Assembly: GCF_902498825.1 (NCBI RefSeq)
Contig: NZ_LR701459.1
Coordinates: 2,276,414-2,340,413 of the forward strand
Direction of reading: 5' to 3'
Source: Rhizobium sp. EC-SD404
Lineage (GTDB): Bacteria > Pseudomonadota > Alphaproteobacteria > Rhizobiales > Rhizobiaceae
Length of the DNA: 64,000 bases
Shown: one piece after another, positions 14,846 to 24,442 of the stretch
Position numbering within the stretch: position 1 is the stretch's first letter
How the letters are laid out: each line of letters begins with the position of its first letter
Notes under the pieces: generated by a model
Seen by the model: only the letters and a program-made list of their open reading frames with translations
The model's database searches: none
Told to the model about the DNA's origin: nothing
Translations under genes and position numbers: made by a program

Positions 14846-15202
14846 GGGATCGCCAGATGACACGTCGATAAGATGGGGAGGTTCGAGGCTGCGCATCCAC
14901 CCTCGTCGATCAGCGCAGTATCCGTCAAATCATGTAGGTTCTCACAGAGCAATGTCGAGAGGCACATTCCCGCTGCGAACCGACTCGGTTGACAAGCGGG
15001 TGGAGCCTTCATAGAACAAAGAAAGAACAAAAAATAGCCTGCCTTGCAAACGCCCAACTGCCCTGTGGAAATGCGGCCGATGGGGCGCGGGTTCCTCCGA
15101 GTTCCGATAAGATGCCGCCTTTCAAATGACGATCGCGCGGCAGTGGCTCAAGGCTATTCAACTGAAGACCATTCGACCGGCGACTATTAAAAGGCATTCA
15201 CC
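14846..15202. other. uvrA-ssb divergent intergenic region (357 bp)
   Basis: Contains the SOS box and, by position, promoters for both flanking genes. I could not assign -35/-10 boxes with confidence. No gene seen. Confidence 0.6.
15014..15028. promoter_or_regulatory. SOS box (LexA operator) between uvrA and ssb
   Basis: GAACAAAGAAAGAAC is an exact match to the alphaproteobacterial LexA site GAAC-N7-GAAC. It lies about 170 bp upstream of both uvrA and ssb, so one operator could serve both promoters. Confidence 0.85.
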
Positions 15203-15709
15203 ATGGCAGGAAGCGTCAACAAGGTCATTCTCGTCGGAAATCTCGGTGCCGACCCGGAAATCCGCCGCACACAGGACGGCCGTCCGATTGCCAATCTGTC
15301 CGTCGCGACATCGGAAACCTGGCGCGATCGCAACTCCGGCGAACGCAAGGAGAAGACCGAATGGCACCGCGTCGTCATCTTCAATGAAGGCCTTTGTAAG
15401 GTCGCGGAAAGCTACCTGAAGAAGGGCGCCAAGGTCTATATCGAGGGCCAGCTTCAGACCCGCAAATGGCAGGACCAGAGCGGCCAGGACAAGTACTCGA
15501 CCGAGATCGTGCTGCAGGGCTTCAACTCGACCCTGACGATGCTCGACGGACGCGGCGAAGGTGGCGGCATGGCGCCCAGCGGCGGCGGCGGACGCGGCGG
15601 CTCGGATTATTCGGGCGGCGGTGGTGGCGGCAACGACTACAACCGGCAGTCACCCGCGCCACGCAACGACGACTTCTCCCGCGACATGGACGACGAAATT
15701 CCGTTCTGA
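15203..15709 (+). CDS. ssb: Single-stranded DNA-binding protein
   Basis: A 168-residue SSB that coats single-stranded DNA and recruits repair and replication enzymes. The OB fold spans about 1-110 ([19 protein letters not shown], with EWHRVVIFN). A glycine-rich linker runs from about 115 to 150, and the acidic C-terminal tip DMDDEIPF is the protein-interaction peptide. Divergence from uvrA around a shared SOS box is typical of proteobacteria. Confidence 0.98.
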   Translation: MAGSVNKVILVGNLGADPEIRRTQDGRPIANLSVATSETWRDRNSGERKEKTEWHRVVIFNEGLCKVAESYLKKGAKVYIEGQLQTRKWQDQSGQDKYSTEIVLQGFNSTLTMLDGRGEGGGMAPSGGGGRGGSDYSGGGGGGNDYNRQSPAPRNDDFSRDMDDEIPF

Positions 15710-15737
15710 CCGAAAAGTCGTCTCGAACATTTGAAGA

Positions 15738-15763
15738 GCGATGCGGGGAGGGCCCCGCATCGC
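15738..15763 (+). terminator. Terminator hairpin after ssb
   Basis: A perfect 11-bp stem (GCGATGCGGGG / CCCCGCATCGC) with a 4-nt loop, followed by a modest T-rich stretch. It sits between the convergent ssb and nadK genes and may act in both directions. Confidence 0.7.
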
Positions 15764-15773
15764 GCAACTTTCT

Positions 15774-16547
15774 TCAGTAGAGAAACTGTTCGGCCAGGAT
15801 CCGATCGTCCCAGGAATGGTCGGGATCCGACAGAAGGCGGGCGGTCGTCTGCCTCGACTGAACGATGCGGACAAGCCGCACGGACTTGACTTCCGTGTTG
15901 TCGGCAACGGCGTTGACCGGCCGCTTTTCGCGCTCGAGCACCTCGATCGTAACTTCTGCCTTGTTCGAGAGAAGCGCACCGCGCCAACGCCGAGGACGGA
16001 ATGCGCTGACCGGCGTCAGCGCCAGAAGCGGCGAGACGAGCGGCAGGATCGGGCCGTGTGCCGACAGATTGTACGCGGTCGAGCCAGCTGGCGTCGCGAC
16101 CATCAGCCCATCACAGACGAGCTCTTCGAGCCTGACCTTGCCATCGACGCTGACACGCAGCTTTGCAGCCTGGTAGGACTGACGCAGGACCGAGACTTCA
16201 TTGATCGCAAAAGCGTGCGTCTCGGTGCCATCCTCGTCGGTGGCCACCATTTCGAGTGGATTGATCTCGCTTTCGACCGCGCGCTCGATGCGTTCGCGCA
16301 GGCCGTCCTTGGCATACTCGTTCATCAGAAAGCCGATCGAACCCCGGTTCATGCCGTAAAGCACTTTGTCGGAATTCATCATGCGATGCAGCGTCTGCAG
16401 CATGAACCCGTCGCCACCCAGTGCGACGATAACGTCCGCATCCTCGGGGGCATACGTGCCAAACAGCGCTTCCAGATCAAGGCGGGCCGCCTGCGCGTCC
16501 GGAGCATTGCTCGAAATGAAACTCAATTTATCCGTAGGGCGCGCCAT
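15774..16547 (-). CDS. nadK: NAD kinase
   Basis: A 257-residue NAD kinase, which phosphorylates NAD to NADP using ATP or polyphosphate. The GGDG motif is at residues 44-47, followed by the NE motif (FAINEVSVL) and the nucleotide/glycine motif TPAGSTAYNLSAHGPI. Length and start fit the alphaproteobacterial short form. It is convergent with ssb and its own promoter must lie in 16548-16700. Confidence 0.96.
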   Translation of the reverse strand: MARPTDKLSFISSNAPDAQAARLDLEALFGTYAPEDADVIVALGGDGFMLQTLHRMMNSDKVLYGMNRGSIGFLMNEYAKDGLRERIERAVESEINPLEMVATDEDGTETHAFAINEVSVLRQSYQAAKLRVSVDGKVRLEELVCDGLMVATPAGSTAYNLSAHGPILPLVSPLLALTPVSAFRPRRWRGALLSNKAEVTIEVLEREKRPVNAVADNTEVKSVRLVRIVQSRQTTARLLSDPDHSWDDRILAEQFLY

Positions 16548-16700
16548 CCGGTCTCATCTCCCAATTGATGCGGCACATTGGAGACGGATGAGGGATGGGG
16601 CAAGCGCCGAGCAGTCGCTTCCGACGCAAATTTTTCTGCGTCGCGAGCCGGTGCATTTCTCATTTTACAGCGCCGGCAATTGTGCTAATCACCCGCCCGT

Positions 16701-16776
16701 GCCCTTGTAGCTCAGTTGGTAGAGCATCTGATTTGTAATCAGAGGGTCGGGAGTTCGAGTCTCTCCGGGGGCACCA
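16701..16776 (+). tRNA. tRNA-Thr (anticodon TGT)
   Basis: A 76-nt cloverleaf with an encoded CCA end. The acceptor pairs GCCCTTG with CGGGGGC through two G-U wobbles. The anticodon loop TTTGTAA (16732-16738) gives TGT, and the T-arm holds GTTCGAG. It reads ACA and, by wobble, ACG codons. Confidence 0.97.
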
Positions 16777-16989
16777 GTTCCGGCGCAAAGATCGACCTGG
16801 CCACCAATTTTCCTGACATTTTGTCATTTCGAGCGCCGTAATCTACGGCTGCAAGCTCAAAAAAGTGACATTCTGGCATCACTACACGCACCACCGACAT
16901 TGCGCCGCAATCTCAGCTTGCGGATGCATCGCACGCGACCAATAGTGTTCATGGCCGGACAGCCTCATACGTTTCTGGAGAATCGGAAC
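16777..16989. other. Spacer between tRNA-Thr and the OMP gene
   Basis: About 210 bp without a gene. It presumably holds the outer-membrane protein promoter, with repeated TGACATT motifs near 16814 and 16866, but no clear promoter pair could be fixed. Confidence 0.35.
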
Positions 16990-17754
16990 ATGAAGAGACT
17001 GATCTTGACCGCGTCCATCTTGGCCGCGGCCGCACCGGCTATGGCAGCCGACGCGGTAATGTACAACGAGCCGACGCCTGCGGCGGCCCCAATGATGGCT
17101 GCTGCCGATTGGTCGGGCTTCTACGTCGGCGGCCAGCTCGGCGGCGTTTTCGGCGAAACGGGCACATTCGGCCTGTCACCCTTTACGCCGGCACTGCAGG
17201 GCGCTTTCGCACCCGGCTTTTCGGGTGATTTTGATACCGGTCTGATCGGCGGCGTGCATGCCGGTTACGACATTCAGTCCGGTAACTTCGTCTTCGGCGG
17301 TATCATCGACATTTCGGCCACGGACGTTTCGGACACGCAGAACGGCTTCTCCGTCACGCCTGCTCGTTACACGGTCACCCGTGAACTCGACTACCTCGCA
17401 ACGCTGCGCGGACGCGTCGGCTATGCGATCGGCAGCAGCTTCCTGGTCTACGGAACGGCCGGTCTCGCCTATGGTGAGGTCGACTTCTCCTACGAACAGC
17501 CCGGCTCGGGCGCCACGACGACGACGTCTGGCGGTCAGGACGATGACTTCGGCTACACGGTCGGTGCCGGCGTCGAAGCCATGGTCACATCGAACATCTC
17601 GGTCGGTCTCGAGTACCTCTATACCGATCTCGGCGACAACGATTTCAATGCCAACCTCGTAGGCGGTCCTTTCGGCGCCGGCACGACGGGCTTTGGAACG
17701 GATCGCTCGTTCGACTTCCACACCGTCCAGGCGAAGGTCTCATTCCGCTTCTAG
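16990..17754 (+). CDS. Outer membrane beta-barrel protein (Omp25/Omp31-like)
   Basis: A 254-residue secreted protein. Residues 1-19 are a signal peptide (MKRLILTASILAAAAPAMA, cleaved before ADA). The mature part has DWSGFYVGGQLGG, typical of rhizobial Omp25/Omp31-type 8-strand barrels, alternating hydrophobic strands, and a terminal aromatic motif VSFRF, the BAM recognition signal. The frame is open from 16900, but ATG 16990 with a GGAG ribosome site 9 nt upstream and an immediate signal peptide is clearly right. A hairpin follows the stop. Confidence 0.93.
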   Translation: MKRLILTASILAAAAPAMAADAVMYNEPTPAAAPMMAAADWSGFYVGGQLGGVFGETGTFGLSPFTPALQGAFAPGFSGDFDTGLIGGVHAGYDIQSGNFVFGGIIDISATDVSDTQNGFSVTPARYTVTRELDYLATLRGRVGYAIGSSFLVYGTAGLAYGEVDFSYEQPGSGATTTTSGGQDDDFGYTVGAGVEAMVTSNISVGLEYLYTDLGDNDFNANLVGGPFGAGTTGFGTDRSFDFHTVQAKVSFRF

Positions 17755-17762
17755 GACACTCC

Positions 17763-17791
17763 GGAAGGCGGTCGAACTCTGACCGCCTTCC
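17763..17791 (+). terminator. Hairpin after the outer-membrane protein gene
   Basis: An 11-bp perfect stem (GGAAGGCGGTC / GACCGCCTTCC) with a 7-nt loop, 8 bp after the stop. No T-run follows, so termination may be partial; it could also protect the 3' end of the mRNA. Confidence 0.6.
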
Positions 17792-17881
17792 ATCTCGCCG
17801 AACACATCTATAGCTCTACCCGACGCGGCGCATTAAGGTGCGGCGTATCTGAGCGAATCCACGCGACCGAACGGGCAGGGC

Positions 17882-19258
17882 ATGCGAATCATTATTTGCG
17901 GGGCGGGGCGCGTCGGCTTCGGCATTGCTGAGAAGCTGGCCCAGGAACAGAACGACGTCTCCGTTATCGACACATCGGCCACGCTGATCAACGCCATCCG
18001 CGACACGCTCGATGTGCGCGGCTATGTCGGCCATGGAGCCCATCCGGAAGTGCTGGCGCAAGCCGGCGCTGAGGAGGCGGACATGATCATCGCCGTCACG
18101 CTGTCGGACGAAGTGAACATGGTCGCCTGCCAAGTGGCGCACTCGCTTTTCAACGTCCCGACGAAGATCGCCCGCATTCGCGCGCAGAACTATCTGGCGC
18201 CGCACTATCTCGACCTTTTTTCCCGCGAGCACATGCCGATCGACGTCATCATCTCGCCCGAGGTGGAAGTCGGCAAGATGGTGCTGCGCCGTATCGCACT
18301 GCCGGGCGCAACCGATGCCGTACGCTTCGCCAACGACGCGATCGTTCTCGTTGCAATCGAATGCCTTGAAGATTGCCCGGTCGTCAACACGCCGCTGGAG
18401 CAGCTTTCGGAACTCTTTCCGGACCTGACCGCGACGGTCGTCGGCGTCGTGCGCGATGGCGAGTTGATGGTGCCCCATTCCACCGACCAGCTTAGCACCG
18501 GGGACCTGGCCTATGTCATCTGCGATAAGGACCATGTCCGTCGCACGCTCGGCCTGTTCGGCCACGAGGAGCCCGAAGCGATCCGAATCGTCATCGCCGG
18601 CGGCGGCAATGTCGGCTATTTCGTCGCCAAGGCGATCGAGGAAAGGCAGCCGAGCATCAAGGTCAAGATCATCGAGCATGATCGCAGCCGCGCCATCGCG
18701 ATCGCGGATCAGTTGCGCCGGGCGGTGGTGCTGAACGGCTCGTCTCTCGACCAGTCGATCCTCACCGAAGCCGATATTCATGACGCCGATCTCATCGTCT
18801 CGCTGACCAATGATGACCAGGTGAACATCCTTACCAGCGTCATGGCAAAGCGCCTCGGCTGCAAGGCTAGCCTTGCGCTGATCAACGAACCGTCTTTCCA
18901 GGAATTCACCAAGCCGATGGGGATCGATGCCTATATCAATCCCCGGGCCGTCACCATTTCGCGCATACTTCAGCATGTGCGCCGAGGCCGGATCCGCGCA
19001 GTTTACAGCGTGGAGAAGGGGCAGGCCGAGGTGATTGAGGCCGAAGCAATGGATACATCGCCCCTCGTCGGCAAACCGTTGCGGGATCTCGATCTGCCGG
19101 ATGGCGTGCGCATTGGTGCCATCTACCGCGACAAGCAGGTGGTGCAGCCGACGGGATCGACCAAAATCAAGTCTAAGGACCGGGTCGTCATGTTTGCCCG
19201 CTCGCGCGACGTCCGCCATGTCGAACAGATGTTCCGCGTCAGCCTAGAATTCTTCTGA
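17882..19258 (+). CDS. trkA: Trk system potassium transporter regulatory subunit TrkA
   Basis: A 458-residue cytosolic NAD(H)-binding gating subunit of the Trk K+ uptake system. It is two tandem RCK units: Rossmann motifs GAGRVG (7-12) and GGGNVG (about 240), each followed by a TrkA-C domain. trkH begins 6 bp after its stop. In other rhizobia, from memory, trkA lies directly behind ntrX; here it is about 16 kb from ntrX and on the opposite strand. Confidence 0.96.
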   Translation: MRIIICGAGRVGFGIAEKLAQEQNDVSVIDTSATLINAIRDTLDVRGYVGHGAHPEVLAQAGAEEADMIIAVTLSDEVNMVACQVAHSLFNVPTKIARIRAQNYLAPHYLDLFSREHMPIDVIISPEVEVGKMVLRRIALPGATDAVRFANDAIVLVAIECLEDCPVVNTPLEQLSELFPDLTATVVGVVRDGELMVPHSTDQLSTGDLAYVICDKDHVRRTLGLFGHEEPEAIRIVIAGGGNVGYFVAKAIEERQPSIKVKIIEHDRSRAIAIADQLRRAVVLNGSSLDQSILTEADIHDADLIVSLTNDDQVNILTSVMAKRLGCKASLALINEPSFQEFTKPMGIDAYINPRAVTISRILQHVRRGRIRAVYSVEKGQAEVIEAEAMDTSPLVGKPLRDLDLPDGVRIGAIYRDKQVVQPTGSTKIKSKDRVVMFARSRDVRHVEQMFRVSLEFF

Positions 19259-19264
19259 CCGCCG

Positions 19265-20749
19265 ATGCTCGGCGCGATTTATCTCCTTACCCTTGCCTCC
19301 GGTGGCGTTCTCGCTCTGCTCATTCCGGCGCTGCTGATCGCGCTTGCCGGTGGCGAATTCGCGTTGGCGGAGGATATGGCACTCGTCACCGCATTCGGCG
19401 CCTGCATCTGCACGATGGTGCTGGCCTCGCTGTCACAGCGGATCGGGCCGCTGGAGCGAGAGTTGAATTTCGTCTCTCTCGTCCTGGTCTGGATCGTCAC
19501 GCCCATCACCGCCGCGCTCTGTATGATGGCGCTGGTCGGCCTCGGGTTCATGCAGGCCTGGTTCGAAGGCGTGTCGGCATTAACGACGGCTGGCGCGACC
19601 GTGCTGCAGCGTCAGAGTATGCCTACGGCGCTTCTGTTTTGGCGCTCATCGCTCGAATGGTATGGCGGTTTTCTGATTCTGGTCTCGATCATCCACGTTC
19701 TGGCCCCGGCGGGCTTCGGTGGGCTCAAGGCAAGTGCCAGACGCCGTGGATCAGGCGGTAGGGCCGACGGCCACTGGGGTGCGATCGCCGCTTATTCTTC
19801 CATCTTCTGGCAGTACGGAGCGCTGACGATCGCCATCGCGCTGATGCTTGTCATCGCCCGCGTTGAGCCGGCCAACGCGTTCATGCTCGCCATGATGAGC
19901 ATCTCGACAGGCGGATTTCTGCCCTTCGAAGGTACACTCGACGAGCATATCGGCATGGGAGCCATCTTCGTTCTGGCGGTCGGCTTGTGCTTCGGGACGC
20001 TCAGCGTGTTCTGGCGCCGAAATATCCTGCGCAATCCAAGGCGTGTGCTGGCCGACAACCGCGAAGCAAAGATCGTGATCGTCGCGATCGTGGGATTGGG
20101 CGTCGTCTATGCCGCGCGCATATCAGAGGCATCGGGCTCGTTTTCGGTATCCGGCCTTCTCGCGTCGCTCGTGGAAGGATTTTTCACCGCGGCATCACTT
20201 ATAGCGACAAGTGGAACGGAGACGCGTCCTGGCATATTCGGGCTCCTGCCATCCTTTCTTGTCCTATGCGTCGTGTTCGTAGGGGCAAGCGTCTATTCGA
20301 CCTCGGGCGGCATCAAGGTCTATCGCCTTGCCACCATGTGGATCTTTGCCAAGGCCGAGCTGAACCGTCTGATCTATCCAAGCGCAGTCGCCCCATCGAA
20401 ATTCGGGCGCGACCACATCGGCGATGATTCCATCCGCGCCGTTTGGTCTTATTTTGTCCTGGCGCTGCTTTGCATCGCCACTGGAACGGTTCTGATCACC
20501 GCAACCGCAGCCAATTTCGAAGGCGGGCTGGCGATGGCGGTAACATTTTTTGCAGGAGCAAGCCCTGCCTACGAAGCGCTGATCCCGATCGAGGCGGAGA
20601 GCTCTCAGGCCATGGCTGACTCATGGCCCGCCTTCGAGGCGCTGCCGGCGACGGCGCTTCTTCCGGCCATCGTGCTCATGACGATCGGCAGGCTTGAAGT
20701 GCTCATCGTCTTCGCCGTAATCAACATCAAATATTGGCTGCAGCGCTGA
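19265..20749 (+). CDS. trkH: Trk-type potassium transporter membrane subunit TrkH
   Basis: A 494-residue polytopic membrane protein of the TrkH/KtrB superfamily, the K+-conducting subunit gated by TrkA. Four degenerate selectivity-filter loops can be picked out, for example SALTTAGAT near residues 103-111, SISTGGF, IATSGTE and ASVYSTSGGIKVYRL. It begins 6 bp after trkA and is followed 33 bp later by dat, consistent with one operon. Confidence 0.93.
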   Translation: MLGAIYLLTLASGGVLALLIPALLIALAGGEFALAEDMALVTAFGACICTMVLASLSQRIGPLERELNFVSLVLVWIVTPITAALCMMALVGLGFMQAWFEGVSALTTAGATVLQRQSMPTALLFWRSSLEWYGGFLILVSIIHVLAPAGFGGLKASARRRGSGGRADGHWGAIAAYSSIFWQYGALTIAIALMLVIARVEPANAFMLAMMSISTGGFLPFEGTLDEHIGMGAIFVLAVGLCFGTLSVFWRRNILRNPRRVLADNREAKIVIVAIVGLGVVYAARISEASGSFSVSGLLASLVEGFFTAASLIATSGTETRPGIFGLLPSFLVLCVVFVGASVYSTSGGIKVYRLATMWIFAKAELNRLIYPSAVAPSKFGRDHIGDDSIRAVWSYFVLALLCIATGTVLITATAANFEGGLAMAVTFFAGASPAYEALIPIEAESSQAMADSWPAFEALPATALLPAIVLMTIGRLEVLIVFAVINIKYWLQR

Positions 20750-20782
20750 ATCATCCGCAGCAACCTGAAAGGGAATTCGATC

Positions 20783-21646
20783 ATGTCGCGCATCGCCTAT
20801 GTGAACGGACGCTATCTGCCCCATGGCGCGGCTGCTGTGCACGTGGAAGACCGCGGCTATCAGTTTGCCGATGGCGTCTATGAGGTCTGTGAGGTCCGTC
20901 AGGGCTTCATTGTCGACATGACCCGCCATCTCGATCGGCTAGCGCGGTCGCTCAGCGAACTGCAGATGGACTGGCCGCTTGGCCGGGACGCGTTCAAGCT
21001 GGTGCTGCGCGAAGTCGTGCGCCGCAACCGCGTGCGCAACGGGCTCGTCTACCTGCAGGTCACCCGCGGCGTCGCGCGCCGTGATCATGTGTTTCCCAAC
21101 GCGACCACCATGCCGTCGCTCGTCGTGACGGCAAAGAAGACCGACCCCCGCGTCGTGCGGGCAAAGGTCGAGAAGGGGATCAGCGTCATCACCGTGCCCG
21201 AAAACCGCTGGGATCGCGTCGACATCAAGACTGTCGGCCTCCTGCCCAACGTGCTGGCCCGGCAAAAGGCCAAGACCCAAGGGGCGCAGGAGGCGATTTT
21301 CGTGGATGCGGACGGGACCATCAAGGAAGGTGCCGCCACCAATGTCTGGATCGTCAGCGAAGACGGGATCTTGATGACCCGACCGGCAGACCACGGCATC
21401 CTGCGCGGCATCACCCGGGCCACGGTCATGGATGTCGCGGCCAAGCTCGATCTCAAGGTGGAGGAGCGCGCGTTCACAGTCGAGGAAGCCAAGCGCGCGC
21501 GGGAAATGTTCCTGACGGCTGCAACCTCCGTCGTCATACCGATCGTGACGCTGGACGGAACCACCATTGCCAACGGACACCCCGGCACCATGTCAGCGGA
21601 AATGCGGGATGCCTTTTTTGACGTTGCAGAAAAGACACCAACCTGA
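20783..21646 (+). CDS. dat: D-amino-acid aminotransferase (PLP, class IV)
   Basis: A 287-residue fold-type IV PLP aminotransferase. The N-terminal YVNGRYLPHGAAAVHVEDRGYQFADGVYEV and the catalytic Lys region DIKTVGLLPNVLARQKAK are characteristic, as is the cofactor-binding EGAATNVWIV. It probably interconverts D-alanine and D-glutamate for peptidoglycan, though branched-chain or aminodeoxychorismate-lyase activity cannot be excluded by sequence alone. A good ribosome site (GAAAGGGAA) precedes ATG 20783. The order dat-hfq-hflX is a familiar rhizobial block. Confidence 0.9.
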   Translation: MSRIAYVNGRYLPHGAAAVHVEDRGYQFADGVYEVCEVRQGFIVDMTRHLDRLARSLSELQMDWPLGRDAFKLVLREVVRRNRVRNGLVYLQVTRGVARRDHVFPNATTMPSLVVTAKKTDPRVVRAKVEKGISVITVPENRWDRVDIKTVGLLPNVLARQKAKTQGAQEAIFVDADGTIKEGAATNVWIVSEDGILMTRPADHGILRGITRATVMDVAAKLDLKVEERAFTVEEAKRAREMFLTAATSVVIPIVTLDGTTIANGHPGTMSAEMRDAFFDVAEKTPT

Positions 21647-21763
21647 TACCACCAAGGGAATAGGGGACCTTCACACTTCTCTTTTTTAGCATATTTTCAA
21701 AGGGTTACAGTGTGACGATTATCCGGCCCGGTCGAGGTCGGCAAAAAAGAAAGATGCGGCGCC

Positions 21764-22015
21764 ATGGCGGAACGTTCTCAAAATTTGCAGGACCTGTTTC
21801 TCAACACCGTTCGCAAGCAGAAGATTTCCCTGACGATCTTTTTGATCAATGGGGTCAAGCTGACCGGTGTCGTGACGTCCTTCGATAATTTCTGCGTACT
21901 CCTGCGCCGAGACGGGCATTCGCAGCTCGTTTACAAACATGCGATTTCAACGATCATGCCGGGCCAGCCGCTTCAGATGTTCGAGAGCGACGACAGTGCC
22001 GGCAGTGGATCGTGA
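21764..22015 (+). CDS. hfq: RNA-binding chaperone Hfq
   Basis: An 83-residue Hfq, a hexameric Sm-fold protein that pairs small RNAs with mRNAs. Sm1 is [19 protein letters not shown] and Sm2 includes [13 protein letters not shown]. The C-terminal tail is short, as in alphaproteobacteria. It starts at ATG 21764 after a 117-bp gap behind dat, which is large enough for its own promoter, and runs into hflX 10 bp later. Confidence 0.98.
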   Translation: MAERSQNLQDLFLNTVRKQKISLTIFLINGVKLTGVVTSFDNFCVLLRRDGHSQLVYKHAISTIMPGQPLQMFESDDSAGSGS

Positions 22016-22025
22016 CCAAGGCTGA

Positions 22026-23402
22026 TTGATCATCAGACAGCGTGATAAAGACGAGAAGGCCGACGATACGCCGAAGCGGAAGCTTCGTGACGATAAGCGC
22101 GCCTTCGTGCTCGTACCAATCCTGAAACGTGACACGCGGGGCGATAAGTCCGGCTCGGTCGAACGCTCCGACGAGGCGCGTCTCGAAGAAGCCGTGGGGC
22201 TTGCCCGCGCGATCAATCTCGAGATCGTGCATGCGGCCGTGGTGTCGGTCGCCAAGCCGCAGCCGGCGACGCTGCTCGGCAGCGGCAAGGTCGAAGAGAT
22301 CGGCGGCATGCTCGACAGCCTCGATGCTGGCCTCGTCATCGTCGATCACCCGCTGACACCCGTCCAGCAGCGCAATCTCGAGCGGGAATGGCATGCGAAG
22401 GTCATCGACCGCACGGGCCTCATTCTCGAAATCTTCGGCAGCCGCGCATCGACGCGGGAAGGCGTGCTGCAGGTCGAACTCGCACATCTGAACTATCAGA
22501 AGGGCCGTTTGGTTCGCAGCTGGACCCACCTTGAGCGCCAGCGTGGATCGACGAGCTTCATCGGCGGTCCTGGCGAAACGCAGATCGAAGCCGACCGCCG
22601 CATCCTTCAGGACAAGATCATCAAGCTGGAGCGGGAGTTGGAGCAGGTGCGCCGCACCCGCCAGCTTCACCGTGCCAAGCGCAAGAAGGTGCCGCATCCG
22701 ATCGTTGCGCTCGTCGGCTATACGAATGCCGGCAAGTCCACGCTCTTCAACAGCATCACCGGCGCATCGGTAATGGCGCAGGACATGCTGTTTGCGACGC
22801 TGGACCCGACGCTTCGGCGCATGAAACTGCCCAAGGGCAGGGCGGTGATCCTGTCCGACACGGTGGGTTTCATCTCGAACCTGCCGACCCATCTGGTGGC
22901 CGCCTTCCGCGCGACGCTCGAAGAAGTGCTGGAAGCCGATCTCGTGCTCCATGTGCGCGACATCGCCGACCCGGATACGGGCGCCCAGGCTGAGGATGTA
23001 CGTGCGATCCTCGAACAGCTCGGTCTTGGTGGCGAAGACGCTATCTCCCGTGCGCCGATCATCGAGGTCTGGAACAAGATCGACCGGCTTGCGCCGGAAG
23101 CTGCAACCGCCGTCAGCGAGAAGGCTGCCACTATGGCCGATACGGTCGTCGTGTCCGCCATCACGGGCGAGGGCGTTGATCGTCTCCTGTCGAAAGTCGA
23201 AGAGGCCCTTTCCGGCCAGACGATCGAACGTCAGGTTGTTATCGGAACCGAGGACCAGGCGACGCTGTCGTGGCTTTATGAGCACGCAAACATCCGCAAT
23301 CGTGTCGACAACGACGATGGCACGGTCTCACTCGACGTCGAGGTTACGGAGCACGATTTCCGGGATCTTGAGATTCGCCTGAGCAGTCATTCGGAAGAAT
23401 GA
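22026..23402 (+). CDS. hflX: GTPase HflX
   Basis: A 458-residue HflX-family GTPase that binds 50S and 70S ribosomes and helps rescue stalled ribosomes. An N-terminal HflX domain (TLLGSGKVEEIGGML; FIGGPGETQIEADRR) precedes the G domain: GYTNAGKSTLFN (G1), DTVGF (G3), and NKID (G4). The start is TTG at 22026: an in-frame stop at 22023-22025 rules out anything earlier, and an AAGG element precedes it. Co-transcribed with hfq. Confidence 0.95.
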   Translation: MIIRQRDKDEKADDTPKRKLRDDKRAFVLVPILKRDTRGDKSGSVERSDEARLEEAVGLARAINLEIVHAAVVSVAKPQPATLLGSGKVEEIGGMLDSLDAGLVIVDHPLTPVQQRNLEREWHAKVIDRTGLILEIFGSRASTREGVLQVELAHLNYQKGRLVRSWTHLERQRGSTSFIGGPGETQIEADRRILQDKIIKLERELEQVRRTRQLHRAKRKKVPHPIVALVGYTNAGKSTLFNSITGASVMAQDMLFATLDPTLRRMKLPKGRAVILSDTVGFISNLPTHLVAAFRATLEEVLEADLVLHVRDIADPDTGAQAEDVRAILEQLGLGGEDAISRAPIIEVWNKIDRLAPEAATAVSEKAATMADTVVVSAITGEGVDRLLSKVEEALSGQTIERQVVIGTEDQATLSWLYEHANIRNRVDNDDGTVSLDVEVTEHDFRDLEIRLSSHSEE

Positions 23403-23443
23403 AGCTCTGATGGTCTCCGGCTGAAAGGCGAGATCGTTCGTCG

Positions 23444-24271
23444 TCAGCCGCGCTCGATCTGTTTTGCCTGCTGCCACAGCGCTTCCATGCGCTCCAGCCC
23501 GGCGTCGGCAAGCGCGACGCCATCGGCATCCAATGTCCGTTCGATATGACCGAAACGGCGCCGAAACTTTGTATTGGTGTCACGCAGTGCCTGCTCGGGA
23601 TCCACGTCGAGCTGTCGGGCGAGATTGGCCATCGCGAAAATCAGGTCGCCGATCTCGTCCTTCACCGCTTCGGGGCGACCGCCGGCCAGGGCTTCGCGCA
23701 GCTCGGCGATTTCTTCCTCGATCTTGTCGAGCACAGGTTCAGGATCAGCCCAGTCGAAGCCTACTTTCGAAGCCTTCTGCTGAAGCTTCAGGCCTTCGGT
23801 CAATGCGGGTAGGGCGCGGGGAACACCATCCAGCAGCCCTTCCCGGTCCGTCGCTGGCAGTCCACGGGCTGCCCGATTTTCCGCTTTCGCGGCCTGTTCG
23901 GCAGCCTTGATCTCATCCCAAGTCGCCTTGACGGCCGCAGCGTCGGACGCCTCACGATCCGCAAAGATATGCGGATGGCGTCGGATCATCTTGGCCGTGA
24001 TGGCACGCACGACTTCGCCAAAATCGAACGACTGTTCTTCCTCGGCCATGCGCGCGTGAAAGACGACTTGCAGAAGAAGATCGCCCAGCTCGTCGCAGAG
24101 ATCGTCGCGATCACCGCGCTCGATGGCGTCGGCCACCTCGTAAGCTTCTTCGATCGTATAGGGCTTGATCGTCTCGAAGGACTGCTTGATGTCCCACGGG
24201 CAGCCGGTCTGTGGATCCCGAAGCCGAGCCATGATGTCGAGAAGGGCGGCGATGTCGCGTGAGGGCTGCAT
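23444..24271 (-). CDS. mazG: Nucleoside triphosphate pyrophosphohydrolase MazG
   Basis: A 275-residue all-alpha NTP pyrophosphohydrolase with two MazG domains. The first has GCPWDIKQSFETIKPYTIEEAYE and EELGDLLLQVVFHA-type metal-binding acids (here DELGDLLLQVVFHA); the second has EEEIAELREAL and DEIGDLIFAMANLA. It removes abnormal NTPs and may modulate (p)ppGpp-related responses. The frame is open to 24337, but ATG 24271 (MQPSRDIAALLDIM) is the family start. It converges on hflX, as in other rhizobia. Confidence 0.96.
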   Translation of the reverse strand: MQPSRDIAALLDIMARLRDPQTGCPWDIKQSFETIKPYTIEEAYEVADAIERGDRDDLCDELGDLLLQVVFHARMAEEEQSFDFGEVVRAITAKMIRRHPHIFADREASDAAAVKATWDEIKAAEQAAKAENRAARGLPATDREGLLDGVPRALPALTEGLKLQQKASKVGFDWADPEPVLDKIEEEIAELREALAGGRPEAVKDEIGDLIFAMANLARQLDVDPEQALRDTNTKFRRRFGHIERTLDADGVALADAGLERMEALWQQAKQIERG

Positions 24272-24442
24272 GAGAGATGTGTAGCGCAGCATCTCTGTCC
24301 GGGCACAGCATGATCTTTGCCAGCCGCAAATTTCCACAGGCCAGCCGCGCCAATAACGGACACATCAAAATCGCATAAGATATATTATGGAACTAGAAGG
24401 TTTATGCGACTTGTGACTGGGTGGGCGATTTAAATCAACCGA
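24272..24442. other. Intergenic region between mazG and the YbaK-like gene
   Basis: About 170 bp including an AT-rich patch (near 24365-24440) that probably holds the mazG promoter. No gene recognised. Confidence 0.35.

Noticed and set aside
15091-15104. GTTC-N6-GTTC near ssb as a second LexA box
   Set aside because: The spacer is six, not seven, so it does not match the alphaproteobacterial SOS consensus.
21954-23285. A 443-codon minus-strand frame opposite hflX
   Set aside because: Antisense shadow of hflX; no ribosome site and no recognisable domain.
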